From Lathyrus oleraceus (Eukaryota > Streptophyta > Magnoliopsida > Fabales > Fabaceae), in NCBI RefSeq assembly GCF_024323335.1, contig NC_066584.1, positions 418,725,819-418,789,818 on the forward strand: 64,000 bases of DNA, in the 5' to 3' direction. Of the stretch, positions 22,215 through 34,533 are shown piece by piece (position 1 is the stretch's first letter; each line of letters begins with the position of its first letter). Under the pieces are notes generated by a model. It was not told the origin of the DNA, ran no database searches, and saw only the letters and a list, made by a program, of their open reading frames with translations. The position numbers were made by a program, and so were the translations under genes.

Positions 22215-23422
22215 TGTTAGGGACCAATTATCACTACTTTTCATATATTTTTATTGGTCCATTTTACCATTTTCTTATTGAATTATACACTTTTATTCTC
22301 ACAATTTAGTAAATATACAATTAAGTTTAATTTGATTATGTTTTGAGTAGATATTTCACTTATTTGTTAGTTTTGTAGAAATTATGAACAAGAGAGCATT
22401 GGATTGCATGAGCATAATTTGGAAGGAGTTTGAATGGCATTGTGGAAGCATTTGAAGAACAAAGCTTGGAAGAAACAGTTTAAAGGAAGCTTGCAAGGCA
22501 AGGAAGCTGAGCTTCCTTCAGTTCGCGACGCGACCCTTGTTGGCGCCGCGAACCTTGCGAAGACAGCAAGCTTGTTATTTGGTTTGGGCCAATGGTTATG
22601 TTTTGAACCCAACTTAAGTGTGATAGTTTTAGATCATTTTTAGAGCACTTTTCTGTTTTAGATAAAAATGAGACATTTAGGGAAAGGATGAACTCTTTAA
22701 ACACACAATGGGAGAAAAGGAAAGATTATTATTCACAAGTTGGAGAAGAAAAACAAAGGTTATTTTTGTATTTCATTTGGCTGTCAAATATGATGATGAG
22801 GAGCTAAACCCCACTTTGTCAAGATTGAAGGTAGTAGCTATTCCTTATTGTTTATGTATTCCTATTGACTCTTGTATGTGCTAAAAGATTATTGATGTAA
22901 TGATTGATATTTTTGCCCTATTTTGAATATTCAGATTTGAGTTATTGTTGAGAAAGATTATTCAAGTCTTGACTTAAAATATGCTTTCAAGTAGTGAATA
23001 AGTTGTAGAAATAGGTTTATACACTACTCTTCTTTTGTATCAAACATTAAAGATTGTTATATTAATAGTTAGGTGGAGAAATCGTCTAACGATTAATATA
23101 GTGATTATCACAATCTCATTTAGAAATAAATGTTATTGAGAGGATACTTGAATATCATCAATAATTTTGAGTCCATATAGTTGTCATTAAGGGAACATAA
23201 GAAATTTGGATAGTGAACTCCAATCTTGCCAAGCCTTTTATATTTGATTTTAAAACTAATTTCATTGTCTTAGTGTCATTTTACTCAAGAGATAACTATT
23301 CAATCAAAACAACTTGGTTACATTTCAAACTTATAACAATTGGAATTATAGAACGGCGGTAATAACAACCAATCTCTGTGGATACGATATAAAAATATTT
23401 GTCGGAAATATACTTTTCAACA
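22215..23422 (+). mobile_element. Athila-like solo LTR (1208 bp)
   Basis: Begins TGTTAGGGACC and ends TTTTCAACA, with terminal inverted repeats TGTT/AACA. The flanks are TTAAG (22210-22214) and TTAGG (23423-23427), an imperfect 5-bp target duplication. The 3' end (AATCTCTGTGGATACGAT) corresponds to that of the LTR at 33212-34404 and, in reverse, to 56825-58248. No PBS or internal region is present. A GC-rich motif pair lies at 22520-22560. Confidence 0.75.
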
Positions 23423-26400
23423 TTAGGCCCATGAATTGTTCCCTTTTTTTAGCCATATTTTTGCCTATATAAATGAGGTTTCTCCTCATTTCATTTCACA
23501 CAATTTTTCTGAATAGAAACCTTTATACTTCTCTTTCTACTCTATTTTTTCTATATTTTCTATTTTTCACTAAAGTTGAATTAGTGTCAAAAGAGTGAAA
23601 ATTCCTTATGAGAATCGTGTTGTACTGGTGTTGTGTTGAAATTGTTTTTATTCATAGTGTGATTTTCTTGTGTAATATCTTTGTAAGATATTTTAAAGGT
23701 TGCAAGCTAAACCTAAAAAAAACTTGGAAGTTAGTTTTGAGCTAAGCATATGTAAAACCTCTATTTGGTTTTAAGTTAAGCCAATGTAAAAGCTCTATTT
23801 GTTTTTAGAAGGTTTTTCGGCTGATCATGTATAAGCTCGGGTTGTTTTTGGTAGAAATCCCAAGAGTAAAATCTCAGGGGCATGAGTAGGTCAACTGGTT
23901 AGGCCAAACCTGTAAAAATATATGGTGCAATCTCTCTATCTCTTTTATCTTTATTTGCCAGTTATTTATTTTCTTTCCAACGTATTTCTTTCCTCTTTCC
24001 ATTATTCCACCGCTATTTCTCTGTTTGTTTGTTTGTTTATACTAACATAAATTCTTTTGTAATAAAAAAATTTCTTAAGTTTTTTAGATTTTCAAATTTC
24101 ACACTTCACCCCCTCTTGTGTTTGGAGTCACTTGGTCAATAATGGTTTTATATGAATCTTCCTAGATTCTCTGTGACCATTTACCAAGACCTATCTAAGA
24201 AACTAATCCACTAGCTCTCAATGAGAAAACATTGCAAGGTTTTTACCTCGAGTTTCTACAATATGAGACACAAGTGCTTCGAGCCCTTGCATTATTATTT
24301 TTCACGTTTAAATGAAGCCACCATCAAAGTGGCAAATCATAACCATAAAATGTTTGTGAAGTCTTTTAGAATGGGTTAAAAGCCTGACACTTAAATGAGT
24401 CCCTCACAAGGAAACTCAGAGATTCAATGGAGTAAATAATTATGAGGTAAAAGTGCTACGTAAAGGGCGAGGAAAGTAATGCATAAAAGGGCTATAGAAT
24501 CCAAAGAAAGAAGTATTGGCGAGTTATACTCCTCTACTTAATGCAATAATAATTACCGTTAACTAGTCAGAGACATCTGATCTTTCAAACAACCATTATG
24601 AAGGCATGTAGAAAATTGCACACCATTTAATACAAGGAGGGAACGAATATGGTGAGAAGTTTATCACGCAAAATCTATTCCTGAACCCTTAATCCCAAAA
24701 TAGTATGTTATGGGAAACAATCCTAACAAATGTTATAAGTACCATAAGGCGAAGGGTCACCATACATATGACTTCCACCAATTGAAATGGGAGATATAAC
24801 ATATCATTCAAGAAGATCACCTCATAAGGCATGTCCAGAGCACACTCGTTAGATCTGGAATGAAACTTGGCCTTCTGGCCATGATAGGCCCAAAAAAACC
24901 CAACCTAGAAGGGACAAAAAACCATAATGAAAAACTAGAAACAAGGGGGAACCTACTCATCATACCCTTAATACCAATATTAAGGGGCATTTGCTGGAAG
25001 AGGCGAGACGATAGATTAATTAACCCAGAGAATCCATACCACTTTCCCGATATAGATAGATAATTGACAACATTTTAGGTTACAAAGTGTTAGTTTCATG
25101 GATGTATACTCGAGGTACAACTAAATCAAGGTGAACCCCTTGGATGCACCCAAGATCTCCCTCATGATCAACAACTACAACTACTATTATGAGGTAATAC
25201 TTTTCAGCCTCAATAACATTGGAGCTACCTACTAGAGATTGATAGACACTGTGCTTTCAAAGTAGATAGAAAAAAACTTGGAAGTATACAAATATGGCAT
25301 GGTGATGAAGATGCTTGAAGAGAAGAAGCATCGTGATAACCTAGAAAAAATACTATGATATGTTATGAGATACTACATGTGTTAAAATCTTGATAATTAT
25401 TCCTTTGGAGTCAAATTAGGGAAACTCTTGGGTTTTCTAGCTAACATAAGAGGGATTAAGGTGAACCCAGACAAATTCTAAGTTATAATCAACATACGAA
25501 GCTCAACGACGGTTAAAGAAGTCCAACAACTCACAAGGCATGTTACTTCCCTATATCGCTTTCTATCATGCACATGCAAAAAGGATTCCATTTCCTGACC
25601 ACATTGAAGAATAATGATAAGTTTGAATGGGCAGAGGAATGTAAGGAGTCTTTTGCAAAGTTGAAGATCTTTCTTGAAACACCTCTTATCCTGATCTCCC
25701 AAAGGAAGGAAAAGTCATTGTACTTATATCTTTCAGTAATAGATAATAACATGAGTTGTTTTATGGTTCAAGGATTGGATGGGTTAAGAGACAATCTAAT
25801 TTGTGAGAAAGGTATTCAAGGGGATGGACCCAAATACCAAAAGATAGAAATATTAGTGATAACAATAGTCACAACAGTGAGGAATTTGAGGTCGTATTTC
25901 TAAGTCCACCGCATAATAGTTAAAACAAACTATCCATTTTTCCAAGTCCTAAAAAAGCTTGATATAACTGAGCTAATGGTGTTCTAGTCTTTAAAGTTAT
26001 CCGAGTATGACATCAATTTTGTCCCACATGGGGGCATTAAGTCACATGTCATAGTCAACTTTCTATTAGATTTCAGTTTGTTAGTTGTCAAAGATACTTC
26101 TTATGTGTGGATATCATCTATAGATTGAATGTCAAACTTGAAAGGATGTGGGGCTCACTGTAGTCTTATAAGGCCTTAAAAAATGTTGATTGGAAACCAC
26201 TGTGATTCGAAATCAAGGCAAACAATAACCAGGAAGAATATAAATCCCTCGTAGTAGAAATGACATTAGCAAGGGAAATGGGAGCATCTTATAACTTGAG
26301 GGAAAGAAATGAATTTCAATTGGTAACTAGTCAAGTCGTCGACGAATATCAAACAAAAGAAGCTCAACTAGAAGAGGCTAATGGACTATGTTCTGAATAA

Positions 26401-26487
26401 TTATATGAGGGTTCATTTGAATTTTTTAACTTTCACTAAACTAATAATATCTGTGACTTCGAAATTTTATACAATGAAAAACATAAG

Positions 26488-26570
26488 ATATCATTTCGCT
26501 CTACATGGTATCGTTACACCCTATAGGGTATCATTGTGCCATGTAGGTTATCATTTCACCTTAAGGGGTA
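26488..26570. repeat. Degenerate 20-bp tandem repeat
   Basis: Four diverged units of about 20 bases following a TATCATTTCRCYCTANAKGG pattern lie head to tail just after the second RNase H remnant. The repeat has no known match that I can name. Confidence 0.6.
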
Positions 26571-28390
26571 CCAAAAATATTTATCCATGCAAATCGAACA
26601 ATTCTCCAAGTTATTTATAAAGATTAAAATTCATAAACAAATATGTTAGTATCCAGTAAGGCAATAAACACAACACATAGTGGAACTTGACAAAATACAA
26701 AGATATTGAAGTTAGATACCGTGGTATATTAATGTATATACATAAAAGGCTAATAAAACATGAATCTAGAATACATGCGATACTTCATTAATATATTACC
26801 TCACTAAAGGCGCATTTTACATCTCATATAAAAAAGTTTACATAAATAAAACAAAAAAAAATCCAAGAAAAATATAGAACGAAAAGGTAGATCTCTTATA
26901 TACTATGGTCATGCAAAGCCACTGAAGGGGAATCACAATTAAAATATGCAGTGTAAAACAAAAACTTATCTTAAGTCAATCCTTACGAAGGATCATGATT
27001 AGTGATAGAATTGTTACCTCTTGTGGTGGTTAACAATTGATGCATAATTAGGAATTATCAAGAGCATTGCACAAACAACAACAACTCTACTTAGTCCACA
27101 CAAATAGAGTGACTTCAATCTCAGCGCTAGCTATTTTAAATGAAGACTTTGAAAGATATAAAGAGAGAGAAGTGTGAATAGGGTTTCACAAACCAGATTT
27201 GATCAAGCATCACATACTTTAACATAAGGCTTATATTTATAAAGCTGCTTATGTGAGTTGCAAGCTAAACAAGAACACTAAGCGCATCATACCTTACGGT
27301 GTACTATATTTCACTTAAGTACATCATATCTTACAATGTTATGTGTTTCACTTAAATATATTGTACCTTACGATGTTCTTTATTTCACTTAAGTATGTCG
27401 TACCTTATGTTGTTCCATATTACACTTAAGTATATTGTACCTTACGGTGTACCACATTTCTTTAATTAACTCTAATACATTTCAAGATCACACGATCAAA
27501 TAAGATTCTCTTATTTATTTTCTCTCATCAATTTTTCTTATGTGTGTGAGCCTATAGGTTCTTATGACATTGGCCATTAAATCAAATCGCACATTTAATA
27601 TAATGAACAATGAGCGGTATCTAGTAACACATCACTGCTAAATAAGTCATGAAATTCTCATGTGATATAACAAAACCTTTCTTTGATAATGAATATGTGT
27701 ATAATCACTCCTTTTACCTTATGTCTATATTGAACATAAGACATAGACTATATCACCCTTGTCTAGTTCAATATTGATCCTTTAGACATTTATCCTATAA
27801 CACATGATGGGAAAATTCCATCTAAGTCACTCATGTCCCGCAATATGATTTGTGGAATACCCAACCATCTTTATGGTTATCCTATTATGAAAAATATTTG
27901 ATAAAAAATAAAATATTCGAATCCACATCTAGGGTCCATGGTGGTTTTAGGTTGAATTGGGCTATACACCACTATCACCTTGAGAATAACTTATGACACT
28001 TGCAAACATTCTATGTAGTATTCTCATGGTGGTTCAATCCAACATAAACTTTACTCATAATATGAATATCTATGTGAAGACTTAATAACTCTCTATCCAT
28101 AATCCGTGAGATGTAATCACCAGTCTATCCACATAATAGTCTCAATGCTTTAATGTTATTTCACTTCACAATAAATCTTGACTATAAATACTTTAGAATA
28201 ATGTCCTTATGTTTAATGAGTTGACATAGTTAAGTCACCCTTAATGCTTCATCAAATTGACTAGCTATTCTAGGAACTTTATTACCTTGGAAAAACAAAC
28301 ATAATAAAGAAATGCCTTATTATTAATAGATAATTCAATAAAAGTACCAAGTTTTAATAAAACTAGTGTCCTCTAGGGCTTAGATGAACA
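26571..28390 (-). repeat. Probable decayed Ty1/copia LTR region
   Basis: Read on the minus strand, 28390 downward begins near a CCCTAGAGGACACTAGTTTT block and continues through GGTGATAGTGGTGTA and GGACATGAGTGACTTAGATGG. This is the style of text I know from plant copia LTRs. No coding frame is present. The ends are not defined and no target duplication was found, so treat the family call as tentative. A 37-bp minisatellite lies inside. Confidence 0.35.
27291..27460. repeat. 37-bp minisatellite, about 4.6 copies
   Basis: Units begin ACCTTACGGTGTACTATATT and continue TCACTTAAGTACATCAT. Four successive units are exactly 37 bases long (starts at 27291, 27328, 27365, 27402), followed by a partial fifth from 27439. 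Copies differ by several substitutions but not in length. Confidence 0.85.
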
Positions 28391-29330
28391 ATCATTTCTT
28401 TCATAAGCTTTCCATTCACCGCCATTTTGAAAAGCCTTATCTAGCTTAAAGAAATTTCGAGGTACAAGAACTCCACTTGTCCTCTGGCCTTGTCAAACCC
28501 TTGTACCATAGTAAGGAAGGCCTTCAATTTTTCCTCCAATTTGTTTAGGATGGTGGATGAGGATTCTTCAACTTCCTTCATTCTCTTTATCTTCTATCCT
28601 CGATCTTTGATCATGATGTCCTTTTCTTTCTTCTCCCGTTACACATAATCTAAGGTGAGTTGAGCCTTCAAACACTTTGTCCCCATAGATATTAAATCCT
28701 TTTTCGCCACCATCATGTCAACTTTATGCTTCTCCAAACTCTCATGTAATTCCTTATTTTTTGAATTCAGGCCTATTTTTTTCCCTTTGTGCTCCATGGA
28801 GAATCTTGTAAATTATAATCTTCCCCAATAACTTACTTTTCCGTAGGTAAGTCTCCATAATTTTACCCATATGTTGGGAACTCATCTATCGTTCTGCTTG
28901 GATATCCACTGGAAATTTAAAGTGTTAACCAATGAAGCTAAGGCTATCAACCTTTTCATCCCACATATAAGGTGTTACATGACTTGTAAATGGAAATTTT
29001 GAAAACATCTCTAGAAAGGACCCAAAGAACTCACATTCCTTACTCAAACATGTATTTTTTTTCTTCATTGTTGATATCTTCAACCCCCAAGAGCTGGATG
29101 GTTGGAAAATGGTGATGGGCTTAGACAAAATGGGTATATCCATGCCATAGAATCCTCTCTTAGGTTTCCTCATCCCGACCTCGTCGAGATCACTCTTCTT
29201 TCCCGCTTCATCCTCCAGAGGTCTCTATGCTTCGACCTTCTCCAAGAAGACATTCCTTTCACCTATTGTCAAAGTCGACATCCTCTTTTTTATGACAAAA
29301 AATTCCATAATTAGTATAACAATTCCATAA
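28391..29330 (-). pseudogene. Degenerate coding remnant with coiled-coil character
   Basis: On the minus strand an open stretch at 29173-28925 (PILSKPITIFQPSSSWGLK) is followed, across several stops, by a lysine/glutamate-rich region (28400-28800) that reads like a coiled coil. This resembles the C-terminal part of transposon-associated plant proteins, but I recognise no domain. It is broken in several places and is not an active gene. Confidence 0.35.
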
Positions 29331-31690
29331 CAATAGGATATATTTAAAGCATAAAATAAACTTATGAATAAAAACCTTGAGACCCATAAGATTATCCTCA
29401 ACTAATGTTAGATCCCTAACACTTATTATCTTCATTTATTATAACAAGTCAACCATGTCTTTCTCAAACTCACATAGTATGCCATAGTTAAACATGGTGA
29501 TGGACATGGAGTCTCTCGTCCAAATAGTAGAAACCCATAACCTCCCTCGTTATAAAAAAATGGCTTATGTGCATTTTTTGTTACCACACACTAGGAAAAT
29601 AAAAATCTTTTTCTAATTCGTGTAGTTTGAACACTACATTGAGAAAAATAGTTTTGTTTAGAAGGGTGCTATGTTAACCAAGTACTTCAAACACAAAAAG
29701 GAGATATATTATGATCTAAAATAGTCTTAAAAAACTTAATAATAATAATAATAAAAGGTTCTTGAGTTATTTTTAATAAGAGACTAGAAGAAAAAGAAAC
29801 AATAGGCAAAAGAATACAAAATAAATAAATAGATGATAGTGACAAATTACACTAGATTTATCCTGAATCGGCTCAAAATCACGTGGCCTATGTTTAGTTC
29901 CTAAGGATAATATCTTAAAATTTCCACTATCAACAAAGCTTTTATCATAGGTTCATCCCACAATGTCTTACACCAAGATTTTATCTCATGTTCAACTTGT
30001 AACTTTTAAATTATATATGTTCAAGAGAATATCACTATCTTAAATTTAAAATTATAGATCAAAAACTATAGCAGCGCATTACACAGGTTGCAATTAAGAA
30101 GTTACTTTCTCAATTCGAAAAATATATGAAGTGCATGTGAAAATGATAAGAGCAAGGTAAGAGTAGAAAATAAGGAGTTTTTCATATTTCCTGTGTGTTT
30201 TTCAAATGAGAAAAGACATCCATTTATATTATAAAATTTAATCAAATAAGAAAACTTTGAAAAAGCCCAATCCGATGTATAATCCAATATGCTATAAAAG
30301 TAATCGATTATTCACATGCAAAAATGGAAAGTTTTGCAGGATCTAAGTTATAGTTGATTTTTATGTATCCATAATAGATTACTAAGCAGGACACAAATCA
30401 TAATCAATTATATTATCAATTTAATTAATTATAGGCTAAACTTCTCTTAAAAATCGATTATAAACTCACCATAACCTATCATACTTAGTTTATTATAAGT
30501 TGATGAAAAGAGACAAAGTTTTGAAAAACATTTCATGAGTGTATGTATCATTTTAGTACTTAGATAGAAACACGCTTATTTTAGATATTATCCTTAATAA
30601 TATTATAACTTGAGCTTCAGATCAGAGGTGTGCTTTCACCATGCAAGTTTGTTTCCGGATGAAGTTTATGATGTTTGATCTTTATTGCATCATCATCAGA
30701 AAGATTATTTTATGCTTTTTAACACAACGTTATTCTTTGATGATGTTCATGATGTTTTTTTTTGCATAATCATTAAAACCTGCATGAATATAAAACCATA
30801 TTCTCCCCCTTTTTGATGAAGATAAAACATCTCCCATGGAAGTGGCTTAAAAGAAAGGTTAAGATTAAGAGAATTGGAGTTTTAACTCCCCCCCCAATAT
30901 ATTGAGTATACTACCCCTAAAATTATACTTCTCATCTCATTAACTATCAAAAAATGGAGGAAAACATGAAATCATATAGGTGATGAACATAGAACATATC
31001 GAAAAGATAGTAGAATAATAATCAACTGAAAGAAGAATACTAAAATAGATGAAGAAAATGAGTTACATATTTAAACAAACAAAAAGGAAATAGGAGACAT
31101 AACAAAAAAATAAAAACATAAAAGGAATAAGATAACATAAAACAAGAAACTACATAACACGCCATTTCTTTTCACCATCATCATAATTCCTCATCTAAGC
31201 ATCACCAACTTGATACAAAGGTGGAACGAAGATCCCTAAAGAAGAAAGATGATGAAAATGTTATCGTCCCTAATGGATAGATGCATGAGAAGATTAGAGT
31301 GACATTGGACATCCTGGAGTGATCCTGGAGCAACATATTGTTCTCATGTAATCCTAGAAGGATGGCCTGGAGAAGAGCTTCATATGGATGAGGCAGAAAA
31401 AAAATCAAAATCAAAGTCCTATATATTTGTATCTCCTTGATCACGAGGAGCTAGAGAATCTTGAGAACTTTTAGCAACATGAGTTTGACCAATATAATTC
31501 TTCATAATGTACACCCATACTTTATTCTTTTTTCACTATTCCCCTTTGATTTAGATTTAGCTTATCAATCATTGACTTAATTGAATATTATTCTTCTCTA
31601 CCAACTTTGATCCCCGCATGTAAGAAATGTTTTGTAATTATATCACCATATGGAAACCAAGTGTTACTGCCTCGATAATCCAACATATGA
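29331..31690. other. AT-rich DNA without a recognisable gene
   Basis: No conserved coding block is visible. The part at 30290-30840 has TAATCGATTA-like motifs and, on the plus strand, a CTCCCCCTTTTTGATGAAGA run. That could be a decayed Sirevirus LTR in minus orientation, but boundaries are not visible. Confidence 0.4.
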
Positions 31691-32675
31691 TGTATCACAC
31701 AAATATATGAAAACTCGAATGTAAGGAAAAAAGAAATATGGAATTTAAGCAGTGAAGAGGAGAGATCGAATTGGTGTATTTTTCTGAATTTGAAACAATC
31801 TATTTATAGACTAAATGTTCTTTCTTCCCAAACTTGCAACCCCTGATAAAGTACACCTTTACACCTAGTGTTCTAACTCTTTACTAAGTATTGTGGCCCA
31901 TAATAAAACACATCATTTCATCAAGTGTTACAACTCTTTACTATGTATTGCAACTATTTACTCATTTGCAAGGTGTTATGTTATTACTGAAACACAACAA
32001 TGGTTATGTATTTAATTAATCTCTTCATTAATAAATAATTACAATAACCCCTCACGTGTGTTAATAGTGACAAGACCGATTCCAGAAAAGGAAACAAAGA
32101 ATGCTAATACATGAAGTATCTTTTGATTTGAACTTAACCTTAGTTAATACAACAAAAACCTAATTGGAATATCAAGTAGCAAATCTTTGAACCCCTTATT
32201 CCGTGTGATTAGATTGGTGTTATCTTACACATACTCTTTAATGATTTTTTTGCTTAAATCTCTCTACTAGCACTATTCATGGCCATATGCTTTTTGTGTC
32301 TCGTGAATTTATCATGAGAGAAACTCCAACTCTTACTTTGAGACGACACTATATCGAAATTCACATAGGTGAAGTTCATATTGTATCTACTTTACTTGAG
32401 ATACATATTCTCAACATTCAACTTCATCAAGAGTTTGAAAAAACTCATCCTTCCCAATGCAATGGTCAACATTATTATATGATGTTGCACAAACATCCAA
32501 ATCAACAATTTGTAGTTACCCATTGAATCTAAGATTAATGTTTTTCTTAATGTTATATTGGATTTCTATAATTGTTGGAACTCTTACTCAAGGATTTTCA
32601 ATCATATACCTCTCAAGGTAGTCTTTACTAAGTCTCTGGCCATCAATTTAGTCAATGGATGTCTTAAATTATAGC

Positions 32676-32857
<182 letters not shown>

Positions 32858-33211
32858 AAATGATTCCATCCTTAAATGATTTTCTCACGAGGGAATATAC
32901 AAGACCTATGTGCTTAAACTTACCATTATACATTTCGTTGTATGCTCTAGCTAAAGTGGCTTGACTATCACAATGTAACAACACCTTTTAAAATTTGTCT
33001 TTAGCCAATGGAAATTCCAACAGAGGGTCCCTCAACCATTCAACTAATTGAACAACAGAAGCAAGAGCCAGGAACTCGGATTCCATGGTTGAGAGAGTGA
33101 TACACGTTTGTTTCTCGCTCTTCCAAGAAATTGCACCCAACTAGTATAAATATCTACCCAATTGTAGATTTATGATCTCTAACACTCGATATCCAAATCG
33201 TATCAAATACA

Positions 33212-34404
33212 TGTTAAGGGCCAAATTGTGTTATTTAATTGTTTAATTTAATGGCTATCATTAACTAATTCATTGGATTTTTAAGACAATTCATCAACTT
33301 TTGTGTAAATATAGCTTTTTAGTTTATTCATGTAAATATTGTAAAGATTGATCATTTTGCATCTAATTTTGTAGTTTTGTTGCATTGGACGCTAAAAGGA
33401 AACAAAATGGCTTCTACATGCAATTTTGGATCAAGAGCATGCCAGGAAGTGGGGTTAAGCGCAATCATAACGCCATCCAATCTCTCAAGGCAATGACTTT
33501 CGCGCTAAGCGTGATCTGGTGGCGCTAAGCGCTATTTAAGATGGTTTGATGGGTTTTGTACTTTAGCCACGCTAAGCGCGGTCTTCTTTTTCTGGTTTGT
33601 ATAAATACCATCTCACTTCATTTGGAGAGGGTTAGACACCAACTTTGGGCACCAAATACCCCAAAAACTCAGAGAAACTAAATTTTGGTGAATTGAAGCT
33701 GGATTCACATCAATCTTTGGGAAATCATTATTGATGCTCATTCATCTCTTCTCCTCTCTAGTGAAGCAAGCTACCATTATGATGTGTAGCTAAATCCTTT
33801 GTGTCCGAATTAGATGTAATTAGCCAAACTTGTATGTATTTATTTTGATTATTGTTTTATGAACATATTATGAATTAGTATTAATTGTTATCTTTGTTTA
33901 CATGTTAAATTTATGAGTTTGAATGAATATTGAGAAATATCTTCCAAACCTTGACCTAAAATCTTAATCTATCAAAAACCAAAGTCTAAAGACGGATTTA
34001 GGGTTTGATGTTCGCATGTATCAAGTTTTAAATATCATTGTATTGTTTAATAGGTAGAGAGATTATCGATTAAACAATACAGTGAGATTTCGCGTTATTG
34101 TTTAGACATAAATAATGTCTATGAGTGTTACATGATAATAGTGATTGATAACAATGTTCACATACTAGATGAATGGAATACATATGAAAATGGTTAATGA
34201 AATCTAATCCTGACATGTTTCTTTAAATGTTAATTTCCGAATCATTTACCGTTGTTACAATTTTTAGTGAATGTTTCTTTTCACAATCAAACACCCTTTT
34301 AAACCCTTCCTTAAAACATTATTAATTATGGAACGACAGTGATATCGCATTAATCTCTATGGAGACGATACAAAAATACTTTCCCTAACTAAAGTATTTC
34401 AACA
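33212..34404 (+). mobile_element. Athila-like solo LTR (1193 bp) with perfect target duplication
   Basis: Begins TGTTAAGGGCC, ends ATTTCAACA, and is flanked on both sides by ATACA (33207-33211 and 34405-34409), a perfect 5-bp target duplication. A TATA box (TATAAATA) is at 33600-33607, and a set of GCGCTAAGCG-type motifs lies directly upstream (33510-33580). The 3' end (CTCTATGGAGACGATAC) matches the family of 22215-23422. No interior remains. Confidence 0.85.
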
Positions 34405-34533
34405 ATACATTAGATAACCAATTTCATATTGATAGGTTTTAGTTTTATGTTCAATACGCCGACACTTATTTACTTATTTCCCAAGAAATCATTATAAAAA
34501 CCCCCATTTATTTATGAAAAGTAAAGAAATACT

